A stretch of 64,000 bases of DNA from Phycisphaeraceae bacterium (GCA_019636695.1 JAHBXD010000001.1:179661-243660), one strand, 5' to 3'. Positions 44,117 through 54,572 are shown, counted from the stretch's first letter. The notes: generated by a model not told the origin, from the letters alone. Numbers and translations: made by a program.

Positions 44117-44427
44117 GATTCAACCTCGCTGATGCGACCGCCAATGGTCCGTTCTGTGCTTTTGTCGGGTGTCGGAGTCCCGCCCTCGCGGGCAGGAAAG
44201 ACTCCGGCAAGCCCGATGCGGCGGACTGCGGTCACTTTGTCGTCCGTTCCGAAGGGGGACTTTGGGACAGTCGTCGAGGTTTGCAGCGGTTGTGCCGGAA
44301 ACGGGCAATTGTCCTGAGCAGTTTTCGAGCACCATCCCCCCGATTTCGGGTGCAATTTGCGCGCAGGGGGGTGCGTAGCAGGCGAAAACTGCGCGTTTTT
44401 CGGGGGTGCGGTCGTGGGGGATGTCGC
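44117..44427 (-). other. Structured leader region upstream of the secretin gene
   Basis: No gene fits in these 311 bp. On the minus strand, 57-90 nt before the secretin ATG, a two-part hairpin can form: outer CGGAGTC/GACTCCG (44173-44179 with 44200-44206) enclosing CCCGC/GCGGG. No T-run follows. It could shape translation or stability of the secretin mRNA. I compared it by eye with the cyclic-di-GMP and other common riboswitch consensus sequences and found no match. Confidence 0.4.
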
Positions 44428-45174
<747 letters not shown>

Positions 45175-45224
45175 GCGGAGGGGTCTTCCTTCACGGGGGG
45201 GATCAGGTTGCAGGTGCGGTTCGG

Positions 45225-46739
45225 TCAGTCATCCAGCGGGCGACCGAACAACAGCCCGATCTGAGGCTCATCTTCAGGTCTACAGAAAATGTAGACGTGA
45301 TCTCCCGCCAGCAGGTCAGTATTCCCGCGTGCGGCGAGAAGTTCATTGCCCCGAACAATCAGAATCGCCGCAGCGCCCTCCGGAAACGCGATATCACGGA
45401 GTTTGGCGTTGCATATGACCAGGTCTGCGCGGACGGGGTAAACCCGCACTTCGCCATTGAGTCGCCTGAGTGACAGCATCTCGACCGCGGCGACAGGCCG
45501 AGGCGGCAGCGGGTCGTGCAAATGCAGCGAACGTGTCACCTTTCGGAGGGTGGCCCCGGGAATGATGGTGCTCACGACGACGATGAAGAAGACGATGTGG
45601 AAAATCCGGTCAGCATCGGGCACACCCGCCATGATCGGAAAGGTGGCCAGCACGATGGGGACGGCCCCGCGAAGGCCCACCCAGCCGATGAAGGCGGAAT
45701 GCTTGACGGAGTATCCCAGGGGCTTCAGGCAGGCCATGACGACCAGCGGCCGCGCCACAAACGCCAACCCCAGCCCCAGCCCAAGGCCCACCCAGGCGAC
45801 AGGAAGCAGTTGCGAAGGAAAAACCAGCAGCCCGAGCATGAGGAACATGGAGACCTGACTCAACCACGCGAAGGCATCATGCACTCGCACAATCCCGCGG
45901 CGGTAGGGAATATCTCTATTCCCCAGCACGAGTGCGGCGGCAAACACCGCCAGGAACCCACTCCCGTTGACGATCGTCGCCAGCCCGAAGGCCACGAATG
46001 CGGAGCCGAGTGTGACCACGGGCACCAGCCCTGCCGTCGCAAAGCCCGCCCGGTTGAGCAGGCTTGCCGCGCCGAGGCCGATCAGGCAGCCGACGCCGCC
46101 TCCGATGACCAGTTGCAGCGGGATCTGGTATGCGAGTGTCCAGCTCGGCGCAGAACGGGAGATCACCGATTCGATCACTGCGACCGTGAGAATTACGGCC
46201 ATCGGGTCGTTGATACACGCCTCGACCTCGATCGTGTTCTGCAGCCGCTCGCGCATGCGCATGCGGCCGCCTCGAAGCACGGCGAAGACCGCCGCGGCGT
46301 CGGTGGAGGACACGATCGCGCCGATCAGGATGGCTTCGGGCCATCCGAGGCCGAGCAGTCGGCCGATGAGGGCGAGCACGGCCGCCGTGCCGGCCACGCC
46401 CACGGTGGCAAGGATGCTCGCAGGCAAGAGTGAGGCTCGTACCGCCCGAAACGAGGTGTTCAGCCCGCCGTCAAGCAGGATGAGCACGAGGGCGATGGTG
46501 CCGATCCGAAATGCGGCCTGGTGATTGTCGAATTCCAGCCCACCAAGGCCTTCGGAGCCGCCGATCATGCCGAAGAGCAGGAAGAGGAGCACGACCGGAA
46601 TGCCCGTGCGGTCGAGGAGGCGCGACAGGAGGACACTTACGCACATCAGTATGCCGAAGATGAGGAGCACGACGGCCGTGGTCCCCGGCTCGGTCAGCCC
46701 GAGCATCGGCGTCAAGATGGTCGCGGTGCACAACCCCAT
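45225..46739 (-). CDS. CPA1-type K+(Na+)/H+ antiporter with TrkA-C domain
   Basis: A 504-residue membrane transporter with about 12 helices over residues 15-410. The ion-binding segment is E-V-E-A-C-I-N-D-P-M-A (about 173-183), the N-D pair of electroneutral CPA1 antiporters, preceded by GAIVSSTDAAAVFAVLR. The C-terminal 90 residues (YPVRADLVICNAKLRDIAFPEGAAAILIVRGNELL...GDHVYIFC) form a TrkA-C-like regulatory domain, as in NhaP2/CvrA. This implies cytoplasmic K+ and pH control. A start at 46706 would still include the first helix. Confidence 0.92.
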   Translation of the reverse strand: MGLCTATILTPMLGLTEPGTTAVVLLIFGILMCVSVLLSRLLDRTGIPVVLLFLLFGMIGGSEGLGGLEFDNHQAAFRIGTIALVLILLDGGLNTSFRAVRASLLPASILATVGVAGTAAVLALIGRLLGLGWPEAILIGAIVSSTDAAAVFAVLRGGRMRMRERLQNTIEVEACINDPMAVILTVAVIESVISRSAPSWTLAYQIPLQLVIGGGVGCLIGLGAASLLNRAGFATAGLVPVVTLGSAFVAFGLATIVNGSGFLAVFAAALVLGNRDIPYRRGIVRVHDAFAWLSQVSMFLMLGLLVFPSQLLPVAWVGLGLGLGLAFVARPLVVMACLKPLGYSVKHSAFIGWVGLRGAVPIVLATFPIMAGVPDADRIFHIVFFIVVVSTIIPGATLRKVTRSLHLHDPLPPRPVAAVEMLSLRRLNGEVRVYPVRADLVICNAKLRDIAFPEGAAAILIVRGNELLAARGNTDLLAGDHVYIFCRPEDEPQIGLLFGRPLDD

Positions 46740-46807
46740 CCGCGGAGAGCGTAGTGTGTCCGGGGCAGGTGGGTGATCGCTGCTCGTCGGCTACGCGATA
46801 CGTGAGA

Positions 46808-47173
46808 TCACTCGGCGGGCGGGGCATCGCCCTGACTTTCCTGCTCGATCTGGATGCCCGCGAGAGCGGTCATGGGATCGGGGGCGAACCGGAAAACCTT
46901 GTCTAGCCCGGTGACGAGAAAGACGGACCAGATTTCGTCATTCACCGAGCAGATCTTCATCGAGCGCGATGCCGCGGCGGTGGCCTTGCGCAGCTTGAGT
47001 AGCTGGGCGAGGTTCGAGCTGTTGATATAGCTCACCCTTCCGAAGTTGAGCACCAGGTGCGGGTGAGGCCCCGGGCTTTCGAGACGATCGACCAGCGCGC
47101 CGAGTTCGTCGGAGAGGGCAGGTTCGTCCGCCAGATCGGCAACCGTGATGTCGTCGGACCAGTCGATGGCCAT
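46808..47173 (-). CDS. STAS-domain anti-sigma-factor-antagonist-like protein
   Basis: A 121-residue single STAS domain. The segment VLNFGRVSYINSSNLAQLLKLRKATAA matches the phosphorylation-site region of SpoIIAA/RsbV proteins, with Ser residues at the usual position after Asn. No partner kinase or phosphatase is next to it. It follows gyrA by 37 bp on the same strand and may be co-transcribed. A partner-switching role in gene or surface regulation is inferred from the family. Confidence 0.85.
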   Translation of the reverse strand: MAIDWSDDITVADLADEPALSDELGALVDRLESPGPHPHLVLNFGRVSYINSSNLAQLLKLRKATAAASRSMKICSVNDEIWSVFLVTGLDKVFRFAPDPMTALAGIQIEQESQGDAPPAE

Positions 47174-47210
47174 GCAGTCGCCATTCTACGAGATTTCGTC
47201 CCGGGGTGGT

Positions 47211-49907
47211 TCAGTCTTCGGGGGACGAATCCTGGGGTTTCTCCGAATCTTCGTCTTCCATGATTCGGGCGGTCGCCACGACCTGATCGCCCTCGTTCAG
47301 GCTGACGACCCGGACCCCCTGGGTGCCCCGCCCGATGCACGAGATGCCCGCGGCCTTCATCCGCACAAGCTGGCCCCCCCGTGTAATGACGACGATGTCA
47401 TCGCTTTCATGGACGACCAAGGCCGCGACGGATGGGCCGTTGCGGTCGGTCGTTTTGATGTCGGCCCGGCCCTTGCCGCCGCGAGACTGGCTCCGGAGTT
47501 TGCCCGATTCGGGTTGCACGCGGTATTCATCGACCGTGGTGCGTTTGCCGTACCCGTTCTGGGTGATGGTGAGGAGCGACAGCGTGGGGTCGATGGTTTG
47601 GAGGTCACCGTCGGGGTCGGGGGCCATTTCGACGCGGAGTGCGGCGACGACCTCGTTGTGCTGATCGAGATCGATGCCTTTGACGCCGCTGGCGGGGCGG
47701 CCCATCGGGCGGACATCATCTTCATTGAAGCGGATGGCCGACCCCTGGGCGGTGACGAGGATGAGATCATCGGTGCCGCTGGTGAGCAGCACATTGAGCA
47801 GGCTGTCGCCTTCGTTGATGCCCACCGCGATGATGCCTGCACGGTTGACGTTGCGATACTCCTTGAGCGGCGTGCGTTTGACCACGCCCTGGCGCGTCGC
47901 AAAGGTGAGATACTGGCTGAACTGTTCAAAATCCTTGACGGCGAGATAGGCGCACGTGCGTTCGCCCTCGCGGAGATCAAGTAGATTGACGATCGCTCGC
48001 CCCTTACTGGTGCGGGTCATCTCCGGAATTTCGTAGACCTTGAGTTTGAAGACGCGGCCGGTGTCGGTGAAACAGAGCAGGTCGTCGTGGGTGCTGGCGA
48101 CGAAGACTTCTTCGATGAAGTCGTTCTCCCGACTGTCGCTTGCGCGGATGCCCTTGCCGCCGCGCCCCTGGGCCGAATAAGTGTCGATGGGGACGCGCTT
48201 GATGTATCCTGCGTGCGAGATTGTGACGGCGACGGTATGTTCCTGGATGAGTTCTTCGATGCCGATGTCGCCGGCGGCGTCTTCGATTCGGGTGAGGCGG
48301 TCCGAGCCGTAGCGAGCGCGCATTTCGGCGCAATCGGCCTTGATGATGTTGAGAACCAGTTGGTGATCGGCGAGGATGCGCTCGTAGCCTTCGATTTCCT
48401 GAACGACTGAGGTGTAGTCGTTGACGAGTTTTTCGATCTCAAGCCCGACGAGTTGAATCAGCCGCATGCCGCCGATGGCCTCGGCCTGCACGCGTGTGAG
48501 CATGACGCCGTCTTCGGCTTCGGCGAGCATGGTGCGCAGCCGCCTGGGCAGGCGTGCGTGGTGGGGGTGCGATTCGGGAATGCGGAAGGCCCGCGCCATC
48601 AGCGCGGTGATGGCTTCTTCCCGGCTTGACGAAGCGCGGATGATGCGGATGACCTCGTCGATGTCGCAGACGGCGTAGATGAGCGCTTCGAGGGTGTGGG
48701 CGCGCTTCTTGGCCTCGCGCAGCAGGTGCGACGTTCTTCGGCGGATAACGACGACCCGATGCTCGATATACAGATCGATCATCTCGCGAAGGTTCAGCGT
48801 GCGGGGCTGGCGGTTGACCAGCGAAATGTTGATGATGCTGAAGGTCTCTTGCAGCGGGGTGTGCTGGTAGAGCTGGTTTTCGACTACCGCGGCGTCGGCG
48901 CCTTTCTTCAGTTCGACGACGATGCGTGTCTGCGCCTGGCGGCCGGATTCGTTGCGCACATCCGAGACATCCTTGATGCGTTCTTCCTTGACGGCGTCGA
49001 CGATCTTCTCAACCAGGTTGTTCTGCATCAGCGAGTAGGGGATCTGGTCGATCACAATCTGCTGTCGGCCGTTCTTGAGTTCTTCGACATGGCAGACGCC
49101 CCGCACCGTGATGCGCCCGCGCCCGCCGGTGTAGGCTTCGACAATGCCGCGCCGACCCAGGATGATGCCCCCGGTCGGGAAATCAGGCCCCTTCACGCCG
49201 CGCCTGAGGATCGATCCGTCCGGCGCGGTTTCGTCGGTCATCAGGTCGTGAATCGTCAGGTCGGGGTTGTCGACCACGCGCTCGATTGCGTCGAGAATCT
49301 CGGTTGGATTGTGCGGCGGCAGGCTCGTCGCCATGCCGACGGCGATACCCATGCCGCCGTTGATCAGCAGGTTCGGGAACTTGCCCGGAAGCACCGTCGG
49401 CTCGGTCAGCCGGTCGTCGTAGTTGGGCTGAAGATCGACCGTATCAAGCTTGAGGTCTTCCATCATGTCCACGGCGGCGTGGGTCATGCGTGCTTCGGTG
49501 TAGCGCATCGCCGCGGGCGGGTCGCCCTCGATCGAGCCGAAGTTGCCTTGCGGGTCGATCAGCGGTACGCGCATTTTCCACTTCTGCGCCATGCCTACCA
49601 GCGTCGGGTAAATCACTCCCTCGCCGTGTGGGTGATAGTTGCCGCTCGTGTCGCCCGCGATCTTGGCGCACTTGAGATGCTTGCGCCCGGGACGAAGGTT
49701 GAGATCGTTCATCGCCACAAGAATGCGACGCTGGCTCGGCTTGAGGCCGTCGCGCACGTCGGGCAGCGCACGATCCATGATCGTGCTCATCGCGTACGTC
49801 AGGTAACTGTCCTGAAGTTCACGCTCGATCTCCAGCTCGACGATCTGTTCGCCGCGCCCAGGCTCCTGTGGCAGGCCGCCTGGGAGGGTCGCATCCGTGT
49901 CCGACAT
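47211..49907 (-). CDS. gyrA: DNA gyrase subunit A
   Basis: An 898-residue type IIA topoisomerase subunit introducing negative supercoils with GyrB. The catalytic Tyr is 136 ([10 protein letters not shown]). The C-terminal beta-pinwheel carries the GyrA-box Q-G-R-G-G-K-G (about 575), which separates gyrase from ParC. In the quinolone-determining loop the sequence is [10 protein letters not shown] (92-101), so E. coli Ser83 and Asp87 correspond to Gly97 and Pro101. The protein ends in an acidic tail. gyrB is not in the window; a STAS gene follows downstream. Confidence 0.97.
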   Translation of the reverse strand: MSDTDATLPGGLPQEPGRGEQIVELEIERELQDSYLTYAMSTIMDRALPDVRDGLKPSQRRILVAMNDLNLRPGRKHLKCAKIAGDTSGNYHPHGEGVIYPTLVGMAQKWKMRVPLIDPQGNFGSIEGDPPAAMRYTEARMTHAAVDMMEDLKLDTVDLQPNYDDRLTEPTVLPGKFPNLLINGGMGIAVGMATSLPPHNPTEILDAIERVVDNPDLTIHDLMTDETAPDGSILRRGVKGPDFPTGGIILGRRGIVEAYTGGRGRITVRGVCHVEELKNGRQQIVIDQIPYSLMQNNLVEKIVDAVKEERIKDVSDVRNESGRQAQTRIVVELKKGADAAVVENQLYQHTPLQETFSIINISLVNRQPRTLNLREMIDLYIEHRVVVIRRRTSHLLREAKKRAHTLEALIYAVCDIDEVIRIIRASSSREEAITALMARAFRIPESHPHHARLPRRLRTMLAEAEDGVMLTRVQAEAIGGMRLIQLVGLEIEKLVNDYTSVVQEIEGYERILADHQLVLNIIKADCAEMRARYGSDRLTRIEDAAGDIGIEELIQEHTVAVTISHAGYIKRVPIDTYSAQGRGGKGIRASDSRENDFIEEVFVASTHDDLLCFTDTGRVFKLKVYEIPEMTRTSKGRAIVNLLDLREGERTCAYLAVKDFEQFSQYLTFATRQGVVKRTPLKEYRNVNRAGIIAVGINEGDSLLNVLLTSGTDDLILVTAQGSAIRFNEDDVRPMGRPASGVKGIDLDQHNEVVAALRVEMAPDPDGDLQTIDPTLSLLTITQNGYGKRTTVDEYRVQPESGKLRSQSRGGKGRADIKTTDRNGPSVAALVVHESDDIVVITRGGQLVRMKAAGISCIGRGTQGVRVVSLNEGDQVVATARIMEDEDSEKPQDSSPED

Positions 49908-50023
49908 GCAGAAGGCTCCCGAATCGGACCCGGGCAGTCCCCGAATCCGGCATGGCTCATCGTAGGTCGATCATGCACGCTGCGCCGTTGCCAAAACGGC
50001 ACACGCTTCACATGCTCTCCGCG

Positions 50024-50899
50024 TCAGCGCTCGCGCCCTGTGCTTGGTGTTTCCGGCACGGGTAGGGCGGTTGCATCCGGCTCGGGGCGAACCCCCACCA
50101 GTTGCCGCCAGGTCACGGTGTAGTGGAACTCAGCCCATGGCCCGATCAGCCTCGGGGTGTCAAAGACGCCGGGCTGCATGCGCTCACGATTCAGCCGAGG
50201 TGTCGCCTCGAACGCCACGGTCAGACGCCAGCGGTCAAACCCCCCATCGCGAATCCGCAGGGCGAACGACCGCGGTGTCTCGCTGATGAACGGTTCACCG
50301 AAGGGCAGGCCGGTGGCTTCATCGAGCATCGTGATCTTGGCTTCAAACCGGCCCCCCTCCCGTTCGACAAGGTCGGTGATGCGCACGAGCCACGTGGGCC
50401 GGCCGCGCATTTCTCGGGCCATGCGGCGCGACCATTGATCGATCATCGCCTGCCGTCGCGAGCGTACCTCAGGGTCTTCAGGGATTTCCGAGCCGAACTC
50501 GAGCATGTAGAGCCTGCGCAGTTCCCGCAGCATCGAGTCGGGCGAAGCGAGCGGATCGGCTGGTATCGGCGCGTGGGGTTCGGTTGTCGCCGGCGCCTCT
50601 CCCCGCGGCTCACCGACACCAAGGCGACGCATGGCCGCGGCCAGTCGATTGCGCAGGTCGGCGTTATCGCGCAGCAGGGCTTCGACACGTCGTTCCGAGG
50701 CCGCCAGTCGGGCTTCGAGGTCGGAAAACTGCTCAGCGAGCATCGTCAGCCGGGCTACCTCGTCGCGCAGGCGTTGCACTTCGGTCATGTCGATCACGGT
50801 TTCTGGCGGCGTGTGCGGCGGGGCATCCTGCCCCCATACCGGCGCAACTGAGAAGACACCCAGCCCGACAACCGCCAACCAGGCCTGTGCGCGGTGCAT
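50024..50899 (-). CDS. Exported coiled-coil protein of unknown function
   Basis: A 291-residue protein with a signal peptide (1-23, cleavage near VWGQ). A long coiled coil follows (about 35-95, VQRLRDEVARLTMLAEQFSDLEARLAASERRVEALL), then a Pro/Ala linker and a C-terminal domain of about 160 residues (RPTWLVRITDLVEREGGRFEAKITMLDEATG...) that I do not recognise. ATG 50899 follows GGAGG by 6 nt. It lies 18 bp from the divergent DUF58 gene's first possible start and 116 bp upstream of gyrA on the same strand. A periplasmic scaffold role would fit. Confidence 0.7.
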   Translation of the reverse strand: MHRAQAWLAVVGLGVFSVAPVWGQDAPPHTPPETVIDMTEVQRLRDEVARLTMLAEQFSDLEARLAASERRVEALLRDNADLRNRLAAAMRRLGVGEPRGEAPATTEPHAPIPADPLASPDSMLRELRRLYMLEFGSEIPEDPEVRSRRQAMIDQWSRRMAREMRGRPTWLVRITDLVEREGGRFEAKITMLDEATGLPFGEPFISETPRSFALRIRDGGFDRWRLTVAFEATPRLNRERMQPGVFDTPRLIGPWAEFHYTVTWRQLVGVRPEPDATALPVPETPSTGRER

Positions 50900-50917
50900 C
50901 GCGAACCTCCGTGAGAT

Positions 50918-51985
50918 ATGGCAAGCGTAACCTATGTTCCCAGCCTTCGCCCGACGCCTTGGGCCAGGGGCGTGCCCGACCTCTGCAGAAGTTGGAATCC
51001 TCACGTGGCCATAGGTTTCCCTCAATCTTCGCGAAGGCCCACCGATCTCGAAAGCCTGCTCGGGGCCGACTTCATGCGTGCCCTCGACCGCCTCGACATC
51101 GTCAGTCGCAAGATTTTTGCCGGGAAGATGCCCGGCGAGCGCCGGAGCAAGAAACGCGGTCAGTCGGTCGAATTCGACGATTACCGCCCATACATCCCGG
51201 GTGACGACCTTCGACACATCGACTGGAACGTGCTCGCGCGCTTCGACCGACTCGTTCTGAAACTCTTCCGTGAAGATGAAGACCTCGGGGTCCACATTCT
51301 TCTCGATGCTTCGGCTTCGATGGATGCCGGTGAGCCGAACAAGCTGATTTGTGGCGCGACACTGGCGATGGCCCTGGGCTATCTCGCATTGGTCAACCAG
51401 AACCGGCTTTCGATCGCGACCTTCGGCGCACCAGGGAGGCCGTCGCTTCACCGCATGGCGCCCATGCGCGGCCGGCCTAACGTGCGCAGGGTTGCCGATT
51501 TCCTGCTCGATCTCTTTCGCGCACCTGCCGGGGGTTCCCCCAGTGGCGAGCCTGCGCATGCAGCATCATTCCATGAAGTCATGCGGCTTGCCGCCGCGAG
51601 CCGCACGGGCAAGGGTGTGGTGATTCTCATCAGCGACATGATGTTCCGCGAGGGGTACCTGCCGGGGTTGAATTATTTCGCCTCGGCTGCGGGGTTCGAC
51701 CCCTACCTGCTTCATGTACTTTCACCCGGGGAGCTTGACCCCGCGAGGGAGGGGGCGGGATTGGTGGGCGATCTGCGCCTTACTGACGCCGAAACCGGTT
51801 CAGCCGCGGAAGTGACGATTTCCTCGGCTTTGTTGAAGCGGTACCACGAGAAACTCTCGACTTTGCTCGGGGGGCTTGAATCGGCCTGCCGCGCGCGGGA
51901 AATCCGTTATCTGCTGATGCCCTCGGATGTCAACGTGCGCCAGTTCGTACTCGAGCGGGTGCGTCAGCGCGGGTTGATCGGGTGA
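50918..51985 (+). CDS. DUF58 domain protein (vWA-like)
   Basis: A 355-residue protein with the DUF58 hallmark GERRSKKRGQSVEFDDYRPYIPGDDLRHIDWN near residues 70-105. A von Willebrand A-type domain follows (HILLDASASMDAG, a D-x-S-x-S MIDAS motif), with VVILISDMMF later. Such proteins usually partner a MoxR ATPase and are linked to metalloprotein assembly or cell-envelope maturation; no MoxR gene is adjacent. The start is uncertain: ATG 50918 lacks a clear ribosome site and the first 45 residues look unconserved; GTG 51005 is an alternative. Confidence 0.82.
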   Translation: MASVTYVPSLRPTPWARGVPDLCRSWNPHVAIGFPQSSRRPTDLESLLGADFMRALDRLDIVSRKIFAGKMPGERRSKKRGQSVEFDDYRPYIPGDDLRHIDWNVLARFDRLVLKLFREDEDLGVHILLDASASMDAGEPNKLICGATLAMALGYLALVNQNRLSIATFGAPGRPSLHRMAPMRGRPNVRRVADFLLDLFRAPAGGSPSGEPAHAASFHEVMRLAAASRTGKGVVILISDMMFREGYLPGLNYFASAAGFDPYLLHVLSPGELDPAREGAGLVGDLRLTDAETGSAAEVTISSALLKRYHEKLSTLLGGLESACRAREIRYLLMPSDVNVRQFVLERVRQRGLIG

Positions 51986-52023
51986 CGGGCCTGCGGGAGT
52001 GATCAGTTTTTCGGGGTGTGGGC

Positions 52024-52051
52024 TTGACAATTGGCTGAGCGGCGATATTTT
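52024..52051 (+). promoter_or_regulatory. Promoter of the ArsR operon
   Basis: TTGACA at 52024-52029, 16-bp spacer, TATTTT at 52046-52051, about 33 bp before the ATG at 52084. The -10 box lies inside the left arm of the inverted repeat described next. Confidence 0.6.
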
Positions 52052-52083
52052 ACCAGTAGGTTATTTATCTTGATGGTAAAATA
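52046..52083. promoter_or_regulatory. Putative ArsR autoregulatory operator
   Basis: A perfect 10-bp inverted repeat TATTTTACCA (52046-52055) and TGGTAAAATA (52074-52083) flanks an 18-bp AT-rich centre. It covers the -10 box and runs up to the start codon of the ArsR-type gene, the usual place for an operator of this repressor family. Confidence 0.65.
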
Positions 52084-52461
52084 ATGGTCAGTGATGCCCT
52101 AAGCCTTGCTTTCGCCGCGATTGCCGACCCGACCAGGCGTGCGATTCTTGCGCGACTGATGCAGGGCGAGGCGTCGGTGTCGGAACTGGCCAGGCCATTT
52201 TCGATCTCGATGCCGGCGATCACCAAGCACCTGAAGGTGCTGGAGCGTGCGGGGCTGATCGAGCGAAGTCGGCGTGCGCAGAGACGACCCTGCCGCCTGC
52301 GGGTCGAGCCGTTACGCGAAGCGGCGGAGTGGATCGGGCACTACCGGGCGTTCTGGGATAGCAGCCTCGACCGGCTTGAGGAGTATCTGGGTGAGGCGCA
52401 GGAGCCGCAGAGAGAAGATTTTTCTTCGCGGCCGTCAGCGGGGGGACAAGCGCCGAGTTAG
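52084..52461 (+). CDS. ArsR-family transcriptional regulator
   Basis: A 125-residue winged-helix protein: ALSLAFAAIADPTRRAILARLMQGEASVSELARPFSISMPAITKHLKVLERAGLIER is a textbook ArsR DNA-binding region (about 5-65). No metal-binding Cys pair is present. It belongs to the subgroup encoded next to AHSA1/SRPBCC genes, here two genes downstream. It probably represses its own operon through the inverted repeat overlapping its promoter. Confidence 0.93.
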   Translation: MVSDALSLAFAAIADPTRRAILARLMQGEASVSELARPFSISMPAITKHLKVLERAGLIERSRRAQRRPCRLRVEPLREAAEWIGHYRAFWDSSLDRLEEYLGEAQEPQREDFSSRPSAGGQAPS

Positions 52462-52523
52462 GATGGGCGTGGTGTTCGGCAACAGGGAAGGACACGATTT
52501 TTCATTTTCGTGCAGGAGCATTC

Positions 52524-53039
52524 ATGAGCACGCAATCAAGTGAACAGGCAAGCTGCATGCAGGTTGAACCGACCGCCGAGCATCAGTGGCTCAAGCAGTT
52601 TGTGGGCGAGTGGACCTTTGAAGCCGAGTGCGTGACAGGCCCGGACCAGCCGCCGTTCAAGAGCACGGGGCGCGAGAAGGTGCGCATGCTCGGCGACCTG
52701 TGGCTTGTGTTTGAGGGCGAGAGCACAGTGCCCGGTATGGGCATGATGCGTTCGCTGATGATGCTCGGCTACGACCCCGCGAAGAAGCGATTCGTCGGTT
52801 CGTGGGCGTGCACCGTCATGACGCACATGTTCGTGTATTCCGGGGTTCGCGATGCTTCGGGCGCCGTTCTGCCGCTGGATACGGAAGGCCCCGATTTCGC
52901 TGACCCGGCGAAGGTCGCACGTTATCAGGATGTTCACGAGTTGCGTGCCGACGGGCGGCGGGGTTTCTGGGCGCAGTGCCTCGGCCCGGACGGCAACTGG
53001 GTGCGATTCATGAACGCGACCTATACGCGAGTCAAGTGA
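52524..53039 (+). CDS. DUF1579 family protein
   Basis: A 171-residue cytosolic protein with the DUF1579 pattern: EHQWLKQFVGEWTFEAEC near the N-terminus, GDLWLVFEGES, MMLGYDPAKKRFVGSW, and a final NWVRFMNATYTRVK. The fold is likely a calycin-like beta barrel; function is unknown. It follows the ArsR gene by 62 bp with AGGAG before the ATG and shares an operon with an AHSA1 protein. A second, exported member is fused to a VOC domain at 58411. Confidence 0.85.
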   Translation: MSTQSSEQASCMQVEPTAEHQWLKQFVGEWTFEAECVTGPDQPPFKSTGREKVRMLGDLWLVFEGESTVPGMGMMRSLMMLGYDPAKKRFVGSWACTVMTHMFVYSGVRDASGAVLPLDTEGPDFADPAKVARYQDVHELRADGRRGFWAQCLGPDGNWVRFMNATYTRVK

Positions 53040-53084
53040 CCGCTGCTGACGCGCCGTGCGGTCGGCAACGCATGGAGACTTGGA

Positions 53085-53546
53085 ATGGATGTACGCAAAC
53101 CCGCTTCTGGCGGGCACAATATCGTTGTCACTCGAGTCATCGCCGCGCCGCGTGAACTGGTCTGGCTCGCCTGGACTGATCCTTTGCAAACGGCCAAATG
53201 GTTCTGTCCACGCGAGTGCGCGGTCACGGAATATCACGCCGACGTCAGGCTCGGTGGAGGCTACCGCGTGGAGATGGTCTGCAACGGCTCTTCGCATCGC
53301 GCGTTCGGAACCTATCTCGAAATCAGGCCGGTTGAACGGCTCGTGTTTACCCATCAATGGCACGAGCCGGATGCGCCGGAGACCGTCGTCGAGGTGGAAT
53401 TTACAGAGGTTTCCGGGTGCACCCGCATCACGCTTCGGCAATCGGGCCTTGGCAGCGACTCCTCGGCCAAAGGTCACGAGTCGGGGTGGGCGAGCGCTAT
53501 CGAGCACCTTGCCGCGAGCCTCGGCAGCGAGTGCTCGGCCGGCTGA
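53085..53546 (+). CDS. SRPBCC/AHSA1-domain protein
   Basis: A 153-residue START-like ligand-binding protein. The N-terminal IVVTRVIAAPRELVWLAWTDPLQTAKWF and later GGGYRVEMVC, GTYLEIRPVERLVFTHQWHEPD and ESGWASAIEHLAASL are characteristic of the AHSA1/YndB-like subgroup. These commonly pair with ArsR regulators, as here. The ligand is unknown. ATG follows GGAG; it lies 45 bp after the DUF1579 gene. Confidence 0.9.
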   Translation: MDVRKPASGGHNIVVTRVIAAPRELVWLAWTDPLQTAKWFCPRECAVTEYHADVRLGGGYRVEMVCNGSSHRAFGTYLEIRPVERLVFTHQWHEPDAPETVVEVEFTEVSGCTRITLRQSGLGSDSSAKGHESGWASAIEHLAASLGSECSAG

Positions 53547-53567
53547 TCGTGCGGCATACGCTCGGTG

Positions 53568-54476
53568 ATGGGTTTGCCTGAGCACTCGGTTCGTCAATCC
53601 GCCGCGGTCGCCAGGCGCGTGCTCGTCGCCGGCGCGGGCGGCGTGCTCGGGCGACACGTCGTGCGGCAACTGATCGCACGTGGGGAGCGCGTCCTAGCCC
53701 TAGTGCGTCGATCGCGGAGCGCTGCGGCCGTGCAAGCCCTTGGTGCGGAATGCCGTGTGCTTGATGCGCTCGCCCCCGAAGCCTTGCGAGGGATCGGCGA
53801 CGGGGTTGATGCGATCGTCTCGTGCCTTGGTGCGCCGGTGACGCCGTCTCCGTTTGTCGGGCGGCGTCCGTATACGCGGGTTGATGCTCCCGCCAACATC
53901 AGCCTGGCTGATGAGGCTGTTCGCGCGGGGGTTTCAAACTTCACCTACGTTGCGCTCGCCGGGGGCCGGGCATGCCGCACGCTCAACTATGCTGATGCGC
54001 ACGAACGTGTGGTCGATCATCTGGAGAAATTGCCCATCGCGGCCTGCATCGTGCGCCCGACGGGGTTTTTCGGCGCAATGGCTGAACTGGTCAGTATGGC
54101 GCGTTGGGGCGTGCTGCCGATCTTCGGCGACGGGGCCGCGCTTACCAACCCGGTGCACGAGGCCGATGTTGCGGCGGTAATCGTGCAATCGCTCGATCGC
54201 GCAGAATCGAGCATGATTGAAGTCGGTGGACCGGATACCTTCAGTCGAAAAGCCATCGGAAAACTCGCTTTCGAGGCGATCGGTCGGCGAGCACGGTTTG
54301 TGCATGTGCCACCGAAGCTTGCCCGGTGTGGGGCGATGATGCTCGCTGCGATCAACCCGCGGGCCGGTCATTTTGTGCGTTTCGCGACGCATGTCATGAC
54401 GACTCCGTGCATCGCCCCATGCGTGGGTTCGCAGCGTCTTGCCGACTATTTTCATGAGTACGCCCGGAAGGGCTGA
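53568..54476 (+). CDS. NAD(P)-binding SDR/NmrA-like protein
   Basis: A 302-residue Rossmann protein: VLVAGAGGVLGRHVVRQLIARGERVLALVRR at residues about 17-47 carries the G-x-G-G-x-x-G loop of atypical short-chain dehydrogenases. The SDR Tyr-x3-Lys pair is not evident, which suits the NmrA/NAD(P)H-binding sensor subgroup. The C-terminal half resembles UDP-glucose epimerase-like relatives (GPDTFSRKAIGKLAFEAIG). It is the fourth gene of the ArsR operon. GTG 53565 directly before the ATG is an alternative start. Confidence 0.8.
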   Translation: MGLPEHSVRQSAAVARRVLVAGAGGVLGRHVVRQLIARGERVLALVRRSRSAAAVQALGAECRVLDALAPEALRGIGDGVDAIVSCLGAPVTPSPFVGRRPYTRVDAPANISLADEAVRAGVSNFTYVALAGGRACRTLNYADAHERVVDHLEKLPIAACIVRPTGFFGAMAELVSMARWGVLPIFGDGAALTNPVHEADVAAVIVQSLDRAESSMIEVGGPDTFSRKAIGKLAFEAIGRRARFVHVPPKLARCGAMMLAAINPRAGHFVRFATHVMTTPCIAPCVGSQRLADYFHEYARKG

Positions 54477-54572
54477 CCGCGCGTACCATCGCGCCGAGTC
54501 GGTGCGCGGCTTCGGCAGCGCTCGTCGATGCGGCCTGCCGAGTTGCGTCCGGCTTGTCCCGGAGCCGTGGAC

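Noticed and set aside
41783-44317. An 844-codon open frame on the plus strand
   Set aside because: It is antisense to the secretin, is rich in Val/Asp/Gly/Ala as expected from a GC-rich shadow frame, and shows no domain.
44150-44420. Possible cyclic-di-GMP riboswitch before the secretin gene
   Set aside because: The conserved core of the known classes was not found by eye; only a generic hairpin is visible.
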